From Spirochaetota bacterium (GTDB taxonomy: Bacteria > Spirochaetota > Leptospiria > Turneriellales > Turneriellaceae): a stretch of DNA of 8,720 nucleotides. This document shows, piece by piece, positions 1 to 7,174 of this stretch (position 1 is its first letter; every line of letters begins with the position of its first letter). The notes beneath the pieces are model-generated. The model searched no databases and was not told the origin of the DNA. It worked only from the letters and a program-made list of their open reading frames with translations. Location: positions 1 through 8,720 of the forward strand of contig CAUJII010000037.1 in assembly GCA_963205035.1 (NCBI GenBank), in the 5' to 3' direction. The position numbers were made by a program, and so were the translations under genes.

Positions 1-1023
1 TTCACTGCTCTGCATGGCGCAGCGGGTGCGCTCATGAATGCGGCATTTTACAAATCGGGGTTCAAAAATTTTTTACCCGTGCCGCAACAATACGAACCGC
101 ATCCGCTTTTTCCAACAGTGAAAGCGCCGAATCCAGAAAACCCTGACAGTTTGAAACTCGCGTTAGAGAAAGCGCACGCCGACAACGCAGACCTCATCGT
201 CGCGACAGACGGCGACGGCGATCGTGTCGGCGTTGCGTTTAGAAACACAGAAGGAGACTTCACATCGCTTTCTGGCAACCAGATTGGAACGGTGTTCTTA
301 TATTACCTTCTGTCAAAATTGCGCGAGAAAGGAAAAATCCATCCACACCTCTTTGCGCTTTCGAGCGTCGTGAGCACTCCGTTGACACGCACAATTTGTG
401 AAAAATTTGGCGTTGAGTATTACGAAACGCTTACGGGGTTTAAGAACATGGGTAACAAGGCCGAAGCCGTGGTTGCCGCAAACTCGCAGGCGCGCATGGT
501 CTTGGCTTTTGAAGAGGCGTTTGGCGTAACGGTCGGCGACTCGCGCGATAAAGACGGCATTATCAGTTGCCTCTTGGCAGCGCACATTTCAGGCGATGGT
601 GGATTTACCTCTTGGCTCGAAAAAATGTATTCAGAGTGCGGGTATGCCGCCGAAGACGCAGTCGAGCGCACGTTCTTGGGCTCCGAGGGGATTCATTCGA
701 TGCAACGGCTAATGAACGAAGTACGCGTTAATGCGCCGAAAGAATTTCTCGCCTCGCGTGTCGTGAAGCTGCGTGATTTTCAAACTTTCAAAGAAATCGT
801 GGACGGCGAGGATCGCGCAATGACTCACTTACCGCAACAAAATCTTTTGCATATCACAAACTCCCAAGGCGACTGGTTGGCAATTCGGCCCTCGGGCACA
901 GAGCCTAAAGTAAAAGTTTATCTGGGTGTTTACCATACGTCTTATTCAAGAGACACTGTTAAAGCGGCGCATGCGCGTTTGAAAGAGCTCAAGAATTTTG
1001 CAGAGAGTTTATTGAGTAGTTGA
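1..1023 (+). CDS. Phosphoglucomutase/phosphomannomutase family protein (alpha-D-phosphohexomutase), C-terminal part
   Basis: The reading frame is open from base 1, so the gene starts outside the window and 340 residues are visible. The first residues, FTALHGAAG, match the TPLHG-type segment of the family. The Mg2+-binding loop DGDGDR is encoded at 208-225, the sugar-specificity segments TGFKN at about 433 and FEEAFG just before 525, a DKDG motif near 550, and the phosphate-binding loop RPSGTEPK at 886-909. Enzymes of this superfamily move a phosphate between C1 and C6 of a hexose (or C1 and C5 of a pentose) through a phosphoserine; the serine loop lies upstream of the window. The TGFKN and DKDG signatures point to the PGM2/phosphopentomutase-like branch rather than GlmM. 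Exact substrate cannot be read from sequence. The protein is cytosolic and probably feeds sugar phosphates to glycan or nucleotide metabolism. The fold motifs are intact, with no frameshift. Confidence 0.93.
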   Translation, partial: FTALHGAAGALMNAAFYKSGFKNFLPVPQQYEPHPLFPTVKAPNPENPDSLKLALEKAHADNADLIVATDGDGDRVGVAFRNTEGDFTSLSGNQIGTVFLYYLLSKLREKGKIHPHLFALSSVVSTPLTRTICEKFGVEYYETLTGFKNMGNKAEAVVAANSQARMVLAFEEAFGVTVGDSRDKDGIISCLLAAHISGDGGFTSWLEKMYSECGYAAEDAVERTFLGSEGIHSMQRLMNEVRVNAPKEFLASRVVKLRDFQTFKEIVDGEDRAMTHLPQQNLLHITNSQGDWLAIRPSGTEPKVKVYLGVYHTSYSRDTVKAAHARLKELKNFAESLLSS

Positions 1024-1069
1024 CGCACAATGTCTCGTAAGAAGAATTCCACTCCGTCCTTTAGTCGCT

Positions 1070-1795
1070 ATGACGCCCCAAAAAATTTTTACTCTACTCA
1101 TAATTTCCCTGGGGCTATTATCCTCACGCGCCGAGGCAATCCGTCCTTTTGTGACCGACGATGCGCGGGTGGTCGGCCGCAACTTGGCACAGCTTGAAAC
1201 GTGGGTGCACGTTCACAGCACAAACTTTCAACACTGGGTGCTGCCCGCATACGGTCCGACAGATTGGCTGGAACTCTCGATGGGGTTCTTGCACGGCACA
1301 GCAGACCACGACGCAACGAAGGCGCGTGAATACTCGCTTTCGGGCCCTTTAGTACAGGCAAAGGCGTTACTCTTCACGCGCGTCGATTCCCTTCTGCCGA
1401 GTCTTGCGCTCAGTGGAGGCTCAAATTTCAGCGGAGGCTTTGGTGCACTTAGGCCGCAGGAGACGAGTCCTTATGGCTACCTTGCGATGACGTGGAACAT
1501 TAAGAAAGAGCTTCTTCTAATACACGCAAACTTAGGCGCCGTCAAAGCCTCCACCTACGTCAAGTCGACATGGGGAATCGGCGCCCAACTCCGCATCTAC
1601 CAAGAGTGGAACGCGATTGCCGAAATTTTTTCGAGCGACCCTTATGCCGACAAGGATTCGGGAGGCGCGACACAAGTCGGCGTGCGCTATATCTTGAGCG
1701 ACGCCATTCAGCTCGACGCCTCTTATGGCATCGGAGTGTGGGGACGCGAGCGCATGCCCTACTGGCTCACGTTCGGTTTTCGTGGAGTTATTTAA
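1070..1795 (+). CDS. Exported protein, probable outer-membrane beta-barrel (MetA-pathway/transporter-like)
   Basis: This 241-aa protein has a clear signal peptide: Lys5, a hydrophobic stretch at about residues 6-17, and a cleavage site after Ala23 (AEA). The mature protein begins IRPFVTDDARVV and soon reads AQLETWV. That N-terminal signature (R-P-hydrophobic-TDDA, then QLE-W) recalls proteobacterial outer-membrane proteins annotated as putative transporters or MetA-pathway-of-phenol-degradation-like, but I am recalling it, not aligning it. The rest consists of alternating-pattern strands with many Gly, Tyr and Trp residues, as in a barrel. It ends in the strand-like FGFRGVI, without the usual terminal Phe. 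The ATG at 1070 is the only sensible start and has no clear Shine-Dalgarno sequence. It lies 46 bases after the mutase stop on the same strand, so cotranscription is likely. Its substrate is unknown. Being real, secreted and outer-membrane is more certain than any family name. Confidence 0.72.
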   Translation: MTPQKIFTLLIISLGLLSSRAEAIRPFVTDDARVVGRNLAQLETWVHVHSTNFQHWVLPAYGPTDWLELSMGFLHGTADHDATKAREYSLSGPLVQAKALLFTRVDSLLPSLALSGGSNFSGGFGALRPQETSPYGYLAMTWNIKKELLLIHANLGAVKASTYVKSTWGIGAQLRIYQEWNAIAEIFSSDPYADKDSGGATQVGVRYILSDAIQLDASYGIGVWGRERMPYWLTFGFRGVI

Positions 1796-1806
1796 CTCCA
1801 CGAAAA
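1777..1806. repeat. Perfect 13-bp inverted repeat between convergent genes; possible bidirectional transcription end
   Basis: Bases 1777-1789 (TTTTCGTGGAGTT) are exactly complementary to 1794-1806, around the 4-base loop ATTT. The repeat covers the last codons and the TAA stop of the barrel gene and ends 4 bases before the stop of the convergent prolyl isomerase gene. Its place between two convergent genes is typical of a shared terminator. The tract order is reversed, however: T4 lies on the 5' side and A4 on the 3' side of the stem, so neither transcript has a U-run after the hairpin. It is therefore not a textbook rho-independent terminator. It may act as a 3'-end stabiliser, a Rho-assisted stop or a protein-binding palindrome. 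Confidence 0.6.
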
Positions 1807-1809
1807 TGC

Positions 1810-2484
1810 TTACTTAAAGTCTAAGAGCTCGACTTCAAACAACAAAACAGAGTTCGCAGGGATTTGCGGGCTGTTACGGTCTCCATAAGCCAATTCGCTC
1901 GGAATAACGAGTTCATACTTCGCGCCGCGTTTCATTAGCTGCAAAGCTTCTGTCCAACCCTTGATGACTTGACCGACACCGAACTGCGCAGGTTCGCCGC
2001 GCTTGTAGGAGCTATCAAATTCTTTGCCGTCAATGAGTGTGCCTCGGTAATGGACTTTCGCAGTGTTTGTAATTTTTGGGGAAGCGCCGCTGCCCGGCTT
2101 GATAATTTTGTATTGCAGTCCCGACGCCGTAACATGGACGCCTGGCTTCGCTTTGTTTGCTTCGAGAAACGCTCGGCCTTTTGCCAAGGTTTCCGCAGCG
2201 ACTTTCGGGTCGGCTTGGTCGCGGTGCGACGAGAGTTTTTGAATTGCATCGCGCATCTCTTCTTCGCTCATGCGTGGGTCTTTGCCGTCGAGCGTTTCGC
2301 GCAGCGCGGCAGCAAGGGTTGTGGTATCAATATCAATTCCCTGCGCTTTCATCGAGCGGCCCATTTGGTAACCGACGGCGTAACTCGCTTTACCCTTGGG
2401 CGATGTGATATCCATTCTGTTGCAATACGCAACGGAAAGAGCGCCGACTAAAAGAAGAATCGAACGGTAGATTTTTTTTCTCAT
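1810..2484 (-). CDS. FKBP-type peptidyl-prolyl cis-trans isomerase, Mip/FkpA type, exported (possible lipoprotein)
   Basis: This 224-aa protein should catalyse cis-trans isomerisation of X-Pro bonds and act as a periplasmic folding helper. After a charged, hydrophobic N-terminus (residues 1-20) there is Cys21. Residues 34-110 match the FKBP_N dimerisation domain of Mip and FkpA (SYAVGYQMGRSMKAQGIDID, then a long charged helix). The FKBP domain covers about 118-223 with all the usual pocket residues: Tyr146, Phe156, Asp157, Phe168, Val173-Ile174, Trp177, Tyr200 and Phe216. It ends in the family-typical LLFEVELLDFK. Total length is that of Mip proteins. Cys21 sits in VAYC; Tyr just before Cys is unusual for a lipobox, so lipidation is uncertain. 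The ATG at 2484 keeps the signal sequence, whereas the next Met (24) would remove it. No Shine-Dalgarno sequence is visible. It follows the 506-aa gene by 60 bases on the same strand and is probably the last gene of the envelope operon. Confidence 0.95.
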   Translation of the reverse strand: MRKKIYRSILLLVGALSVAYCNRMDITSPKGKASYAVGYQMGRSMKAQGIDIDTTTLAAALRETLDGKDPRMSEEEMRDAIQKLSSHRDQADPKVAAETLAKGRAFLEANKAKPGVHVTASGLQYKIIKPGSGASPKITNTAKVHYRGTLIDGKEFDSSYKRGEPAQFGVGQVIKGWTEALQLMKRGAKYELVIPSELAYGDRNSPQIPANSVLLFEVELLDFK

Positions 2485-2544
2485 CGCAGACGCAACCGGA
2501 GCGGGCAGGCTGGCGTAAACTCTGAAATGAGTAATCCCTACTTA

Positions 2545-4065
2545 CTACTTGCGGCTGCCCGATTTTTCCGACGCGAGACGCAGCGGTAAGTAAAAGAAAT
2601 CCCGGCCCAAGAAGCGTAAGATTTTTACGTGGTATAAATACGACGTTTCTAACTCAAGAAATTGACCCAATGTCACAACATCGTGCAGAGAGAGAGCTCG
2701 GCGCAGGTCGGGGTCTTGACGAATCTTCCCCAGAAGTTTCAGGTGGTGGCCATGCCATTCGTCTCGGATGCCGGTGAGGAGCCGCTCGAATGCGACATGG
2801 CTGTTTCTCTCGTTGCGCGGAAGCTGCGTATAAATATTTTCATCCCACCATTCTTTGAAAACATATTTGATATACGTGAGCGGTAACTCGCGCGCCATTT
2901 GATTGCGCTTCAAGTGCCGGTGCACATACCCTGTGCGACCAATGCGCATAAAATGTGCTGCAACCTTGATGAAAAAGAGCGGACCGAAATGGTACAAGAA
3001 AAGTAGGTGGTCCTCTTCGGGAATCGAAGTCTGGCCCAAGAGCACCGTCTCGCGAGTAAATTGAAAATAGTTCATTAAGAACGCTTTATATTCACCCGCA
3101 CGGTCTTTGTTTCGCGCAGCAGAAATAAATTTGCGGATCAAGTCTTGCCGCAACGCCTCGTCCTCGACACCCAAGTGCGTTTCTATATAAACCGACCGCG
3201 CAACCTTTGCTTCTTCGAGTGAGAAACGCGCGGGATCGATTTCTAAAATATACGCATACGTTTGATTGAAAGATTCGCTCCCACGCGTGTCGAGCAAGTA
3301 GGGCGACTTGATTGCCGAATCGCGGGTTTCACGGATGGGCTCAAAAGCATGAGTCTTTGTCTCGCCGTCTTTCGGGAGTTCCAAACCATCCAAGACTTCT
3401 GCAATATCTTCTCTAAAGACCACAGAATACGCATAGTTAATTTGACTCGTGTACTGCCCTTGTATGTGGATTTTCCCCGCACGGTTTTCTTCGCCATGCG
3501 CATTCACGATATATGCGAGGCGACGCAGAAGCAGATTGGTTAAATTACAAAGATCGATGCGGGGATAGACTCTGTAAACTAAGAGTTGTTCGAGGAATTG
3601 CTTTTCACCCGAAGGCGTTGCAAACGATTCAAAAATACGCGCAAGCTGCGTCCATGTTTCGAGCAACTCGATATTAAAATGCTTTATGATCTCATACGAG
3701 CGTATGAGCTTCACGAATTCGAGTTTTTGATCTTCCATCTCTGCATTTTGAAAATGCGTGTAGTATTCGCGGTGCGCGCTTGTGTCGAGTTGACGCGCCG
3801 AAAGCTCGTCTTCAAGACCGCCATAAAGACGAATGATTGCAACGAGAGCCGCATCGATTTCTTTGTTGCGTCGATTGATCTCTTTTCGTGTCTCTGTCGG
3901 TGCCGACGCCAAAAATTTCTGTATGTTATCGGCATTCACAAGGTGCGGTTCGAGGCCTTTGAGAAATCCCCCTTTGAACGGCAGCAAGTGCTTTGTCGTT
4001 TCAGCCGAGTTAGAAGCTTCTACTGAGTCATAGTCAAACTCGGGTTGGTATGAAAAAAGGCCCAC
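2545..4065 (-). CDS. Unrecognised 506-aa protein, cytoplasmic-looking, in an envelope-gene operon
   Basis: I do not recognise a family. The protein has no signal peptide. It is rich in charged and aromatic residues and looks mostly helical. Examples are a charged helix around 56-90, a helical stretch at 110-170 (EMEDQKLEFVKLIRSYEIIK), and a more hydrophobic segment at about 353-374 (HLLFLYHFGPLFFIKVAAHF) that could be a membrane-contacting helix. A variable, Asp/Glu/Thr-rich section lies near 225-265. The C-terminal third contains several His and Trp residues (WHGHH at 437-441) but no HExxH, Walker, HD or other catalytic motif that I can identify. The start is GTG at 4063-4065: an in-frame TAA lies three codons upstream and the next Met is only at residue 110. 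It begins 21 bases after the stop of the AsmA-like gene, so it is probably cotranscribed and perhaps translationally coupled with it. That context suggests, but does not show, a role in envelope assembly. Confidence 0.85.
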   Translation of the reverse strand: MGLFSYQPEFDYDSVEASNSAETTKHLLPFKGGFLKGLEPHLVNADNIQKFLASAPTETRKEINRRNKEIDAALVAIIRLYGGLEDELSARQLDTSAHREYYTHFQNAEMEDQKLEFVKLIRSYEIIKHFNIELLETWTQLARIFESFATPSGEKQFLEQLLVYRVYPRIDLCNLTNLLLRRLAYIVNAHGEENRAGKIHIQGQYTSQINYAYSVVFREDIAEVLDGLELPKDGETKTHAFEPIRETRDSAIKSPYLLDTRGSESFNQTYAYILEIDPARFSLEEAKVARSVYIETHLGVEDEALRQDLIRKFISAARNKDRAGEYKAFLMNYFQFTRETVLLGQTSIPEEDHLLFLYHFGPLFFIKVAAHFMRIGRTGYVHRHLKRNQMARELPLTYIKYVFKEWWDENIYTQLPRNERNSHVAFERLLTGIRDEWHGHHLKLLGKIRQDPDLRRALSLHDVVTLGQFLELETSYLYHVKILRFLGRDFFYLPLRLASEKSGSRK

Positions 4066-4074
4066 GCGAGGTTA

Positions 4075-4083
4075 CTCTCTCTT
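4075..4083 (-). promoter_or_regulatory. Purine-rich ribosome binding site for the GTG start at 4065
   Basis: On the minus strand AAGAGAGAG lies 9 bases before the GTG codon. It is the only convincing Shine-Dalgarno-like sequence in this operon. It sits between the stop of the AsmA-like gene and the GTG, and it overlaps the in-frame TAA that excludes a longer reading frame, so it supports the GTG as the true start. Confidence 0.55.
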
Positions 4084-4086
4084 GGA

Positions 4087-7000
4087 CTACTCTTCTTTGC
4101 CCGCCGCCGACCCCGAGTACACACTGGCTTCGTTGGAGATCCTTTGAAAGAACTCAGGAATGTTGATGCGCCGGTTGTTAATTTCATCGGGAGAAAAAAG
4201 GAGCGTACCGAAAGCACCTTTTTGAATCGGAATATCGGAGTAAACAAACCCGTCGCGCAGCTCGATATTGATGCGTTTTGGTATCGCGGTATTCGTTGCA
4301 ATCGTACTCACGATGTTCGAGCTTTTTGGCATGACGGCGCGCATGACCGTTTCTGCAAACTCGGGGCCGATTCGATAAATTGAGAAATAACCGTTCAAAT
4401 TTTCGACGGGCTTATCGAGCCTGTTGCCGGTAAACAGCATGTCGATGCGCAGTTTTCCATCGGAGACTGCATCGACTTTATCTTTAGCAATCAGTTGCTT
4501 CAAGTCGATGTCTTTGATTTGAATCGTCATGCTGTATTCCATTTCGCTCGGGCGCAGACGCCCCAAGTTGAAGAGGGTATCCGATATAGTGACGACACCG
4601 TTCAAAGTATAAAGTTGCATCACAGGCATGACAAAGACATTGTCTTTATATTCCATCGACGCTCCAATCGCCGGGTATGTGCCGCGCGAATAGATGAGGC
4701 TCAACCACTCGCGTTTGTTGTTTGGGTCTGGAATATCGACGCTCGCAATCGTAAAATTATACGGGCGATTAAAATTATAGTTCTTGATGATCCGCTCTTT
4801 ATTGCCGGCGCGCAAATTGAGAGTCTTCTTGAGCCGAAGGTCGTGTTTGAAAGGAAAGAGCATGTTGACTTTCTTCACCTTCACTTGTGGATTGCGAAAA
4901 CTCAAATGATCGATTTCGATCTTGCCGTCGACGATATTGCCCTCAGCAGCACCGGCAAGCGTGAGTCGCCCTTCTAAAAAACTGTTGTCCAAAATTTCGG
5001 TTTCCTCTGCCTTCGCAAGCTCCACCTTATATTTCAACTGTGGTACTTTCGCAATGACGCGCTGCTTTTTTCCGGTCTTGCTATCGGTGACAGTTTCTGG
5101 CGTGTCTCGCAGGTGGCCGTCTGCACTCACGAGAAGAGCTTTTCTCAAACCAGTAATCGAAAATTTATCGATGTACGTATAAGGCGGCTTGAGGCGAACC
5201 TTTGCTTCAATATCGATGTCGTCGACGTGGATGTCGGGAACCGCAATATGCGTCGCATGTTTGACCTGCGTTTCACCGCCGGCAATGAAAAGCGCAGTTT
5301 CACCATCGGCACGCAGAGTGCGGCCTAAATTCAAAGTCTTCAAGAGCCCACCTATCTGCTCTTGCAGCGACACGGGAAGCGTTTGTAGTAGCTCTGGAAA
5401 ACCCACGGTAAATTTTTCGAGAGTGTAAGTCACTTTGATGCTGTTGGATTTCTCGACCTGAACGCGGGATTTCAAATCGAGTGCATTGCCATAATCTTTG
5501 TTCTTATCGTAGAAAGAAAGGACAGGTAGATTCACGCGAATTTGCCGAAAGTCTTCGCTCGTCTTTACGCTACCCTTTGCATTGAAGTCGATGCGGTTGA
5601 TGCCGGATTTACTCCGATCGACAAAATAAAATATTTGTGGAGAATAAACGCGCAGGTTGAGCGCTAAGTCTTGCAGCGACGGCCCGTCGATATTCAACGT
5701 GGTACTAATCGCACCGGCGGCTGCGCCTGCTGCAAAAGGGCCGATGTTAAATCCACGCAACGAAAAAGCGATTGCAGTTTTTTTATCCTCTGCAATTTTC
5801 GCATCTAAGCTGAGAGGCGCGCCGTTCAATGTGCCGCGTGCCTTAGCCGACGCATGCTCGACAGGGATAGGTTTTATCGCCGTGTTGACGAGTGCCGCGT
5901 GATCAAACTCGAACGTGGGGATCGAAAACGCCAAGCGACCCTGCCGCACAGAAACACGCTCTAATTTGAATCCGCCTTGGTCGTCGATTTTTCCGTTTTC
6001 CATCAAGATGCGCGTCGCTTTAATCGAGAAGAAACCCGAATAGGCGGGGTCGCGTTTGCCGGTGAGTGTCGAAACGACCTCGAATACTTTGCCCAAATTG
6101 ACGCGCGAGTTGCCCGTCTGAATCTCGACGCGCCGCTTATCGCTAAGGAGCTTCTCTCCCGTGCCTGTCAGAGCAAGGAGCGTGTCGCCCAAGAAACGGA
6201 TTGCAAAATCTTGAATGGCGAGCTTATCGGTTTTCGCGTCGTATGTAATCGCATGCTGCATGCGGAAAGCGAGATTCTGTTGCTTTCTATTCTTGAGCGA
6301 GACGGGAATTTTGTCTTGGCCGATTTGCATGCGCGAGATAAACTCGGGCTGTTTGGATAGACCATCGTAATAAAGAAGCCAAAACATCTCTAAGTTCGAG
6401 TGTACCGTTGCCTCGGGGCCTTCATACGCAATATCGATATTTTTTTGCGGGTTAAGTTCAATGACGAATGCATCGAGAAGCGAAACCAGATCGGCTGGCG
6501 ACGCAGTGTCTATCGAGTGAAAGTCGCGCGTCATCAGCGAGAAGTTAAAATTGAAGTTCTTGAGGTGGGCGTAACGCTGCACTTTGTTCGATTTATCTTT
6601 TGCATCGAAAGTAAAATTAAAATTTTCAATAGCAAGGCGCGTAAAAATCTTTACATCAAAAAACCACGAAATCGTGTCGGAGGCGGCTTTTGCCTCTTTC
6701 TCTTCTTCCTTTGGCTTTTCTTCTTTTTTTGAAGGCTTTAGGAGCGCTTCGACACTCGTCCGGTTGTGCTTCTGCTCGATAAAAACATTCGCGTTTCGTA
6801 ATGCAATTTCATGCACGCCAAACTTGCCACGGAAAAAACCAAAGACGTTATAGAGGAGCGTCACCTCGCTCGCTTGAAAAATGGGAGTGTCTCTAAATCC
6901 CTCGCCTTCAGGCGCCAGGACACGAATGTCTTTGATAATGAAACCGCGAAAAAGAGAAGTCTGTTCGAGCTTTAACTCCAACTTACCGTTTGTGTTTTTT

Positions 7001-7173
7001 GCAAATTGCTCTTTGACGATGGGCTCTAAGAACGCCGGTCTCATCACATAATTGTAACCGACGATTACTCCCACAAAAAGCACGGCTGTCGTGTAACCCA
7101 AGGTCGTACCAATTTTTCCCCACACGCTTTTGCTAATTTTTGCGGGAGAGGGTTGTGCGGGAGTTTCTTCCAT
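4087..7173 (-). CDS. AsmA/DUF748-like inner-membrane-anchored protein, putative bridge-type lipid transporter
   Basis: With the ATG at 7173 the protein is 1028 aa. A short cytoplasmic tail is followed by one transmembrane helix (about residues 21-43) and a very long periplasmic part. Just after the anchor, GKLELKLEQTSLFRGFIIKD and then NANVFIEQKHNRTSVEALL have the pattern of AsmA and DUF748 N-termini. The remainder is a long run of alternating beta-strands, as in the groove-shaped bodies of AsmA, YdbH and TamB, a group linked in Proteobacteria to phospholipid movement between inner and outer membrane. A Lys/Glu-rich linker lies at about 146-163. The C-terminal 120 residues (SDGKLRIDMLFTG to INIPEFFQRI) resemble the conserved C-terminal AsmA region. 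A longer GTG start at 7209 would overlap lolA by 35 bases and has no ribosome binding site. I prefer the ATG, one base after the lolA stop, with coupling by re-initiation. Family assignment is by pattern; lipid transport is inferred from the family. Confidence 0.82.
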   Translation of the reverse strand: MEETPAQPSPAKISKSVWGKIGTTLGYTTAVLFVGVIVGYNYVMRPAFLEPIVKEQFAKNTNGKLELKLEQTSLFRGFIIKDIRVLAPEGEGFRDTPIFQASEVTLLYNVFGFFRGKFGVHEIALRNANVFIEQKHNRTSVEALLKPSKKEEKPKEEEKEAKAASDTISWFFDVKIFTRLAIENFNFTFDAKDKSNKVQRYAHLKNFNFNFSLMTRDFHSIDTASPADLVSLLDAFVIELNPQKNIDIAYEGPEATVHSNLEMFWLLYYDGLSKQPEFISRMQIGQDKIPVSLKNRKQQNLAFRMQHAITYDAKTDKLAIQDFAIRFLGDTLLALTGTGEKLLSDKRRVEIQTGNSRVNLGKVFEVVSTLTGKRDPAYSGFFSIKATRILMENGKIDDQGGFKLERVSVRQGRLAFSIPTFEFDHAALVNTAIKPIPVEHASAKARGTLNGAPLSLDAKIAEDKKTAIAFSLRGFNIGPFAAGAAAGAISTTLNIDGPSLQDLALNLRVYSPQIFYFVDRSKSGINRIDFNAKGSVKTSEDFRQIRVNLPVLSFYDKNKDYGNALDLKSRVQVEKSNSIKVTYTLEKFTVGFPELLQTLPVSLQEQIGGLLKTLNLGRTLRADGETALFIAGGETQVKHATHIAVPDIHVDDIDIEAKVRLKPPYTYIDKFSITGLRKALLVSADGHLRDTPETVTDSKTGKKQRVIAKVPQLKYKVELAKAEETEILDNSFLEGRLTLAGAAEGNIVDGKIEIDHLSFRNPQVKVKKVNMLFPFKHDLRLKKTLNLRAGNKERIIKNYNFNRPYNFTIASVDIPDPNNKREWLSLIYSRGTYPAIGASMEYKDNVFVMPVMQLYTLNGVVTISDTLFNLGRLRPSEMEYSMTIQIKDIDLKQLIAKDKVDAVSDGKLRIDMLFTGNRLDKPVENLNGYFSIYRIGPEFAETVMRAVMPKSSNIVSTIATNTAIPKRINIELRDGFVYSDIPIQKGAFGTLLFSPDEINNRRINIPEFFQRISNEASVYSGSAAGKEE

Positions 7174-7174
7174 G

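Noticed and set aside
1969..2451. Open plus-strand frame of 160 codons opposite the FKBP gene
   Set aside because: The minus-strand protein is a clear FKBP with all its pocket residues. The opposite frame gives a Cys/Arg/Phe-rich sequence without family features.
2472..2479. Run of eight A (minus strand) in codons 2-5 of the FKBP gene, a possible slippage tract for phase variation
   Set aside because: Lys-rich signal peptide starts often produce such runs. A housekeeping-type foldase is an unlikely phase-variable gene, and no second tract or frameshifted copy is seen.
2485..2544. The 60-base gap before the FKBP gene as a separate promoter region
   Set aside because: I could not find a convincing -35/-10 pair or a terminator hairpin there; only a 5-bp stem is visible, so I leave the gene in the operon.
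3586..4026. Open plus-strand frame of 146 codons opposite the 506-aa gene
   Set aside because: It is Cys/Arg/Phe-rich and low in normal protein character. The minus-strand frame has its own ribosome binding site and is far longer.
4495..4977. Open plus-strand frame of 160 codons opposite the AsmA-like gene
   Set aside because: It lies wholly inside a well-supported 1028-aa gene and translates to a His/Arg-rich sequence typical of an antisense shadow.
6724..6730. Run of seven T (A on the coding strand) in the AsmA-like gene near the Lys/Glu linker
   Set aside because: It is explained by Lys codons in the charged linker, and the reading frame is intact on both sides.
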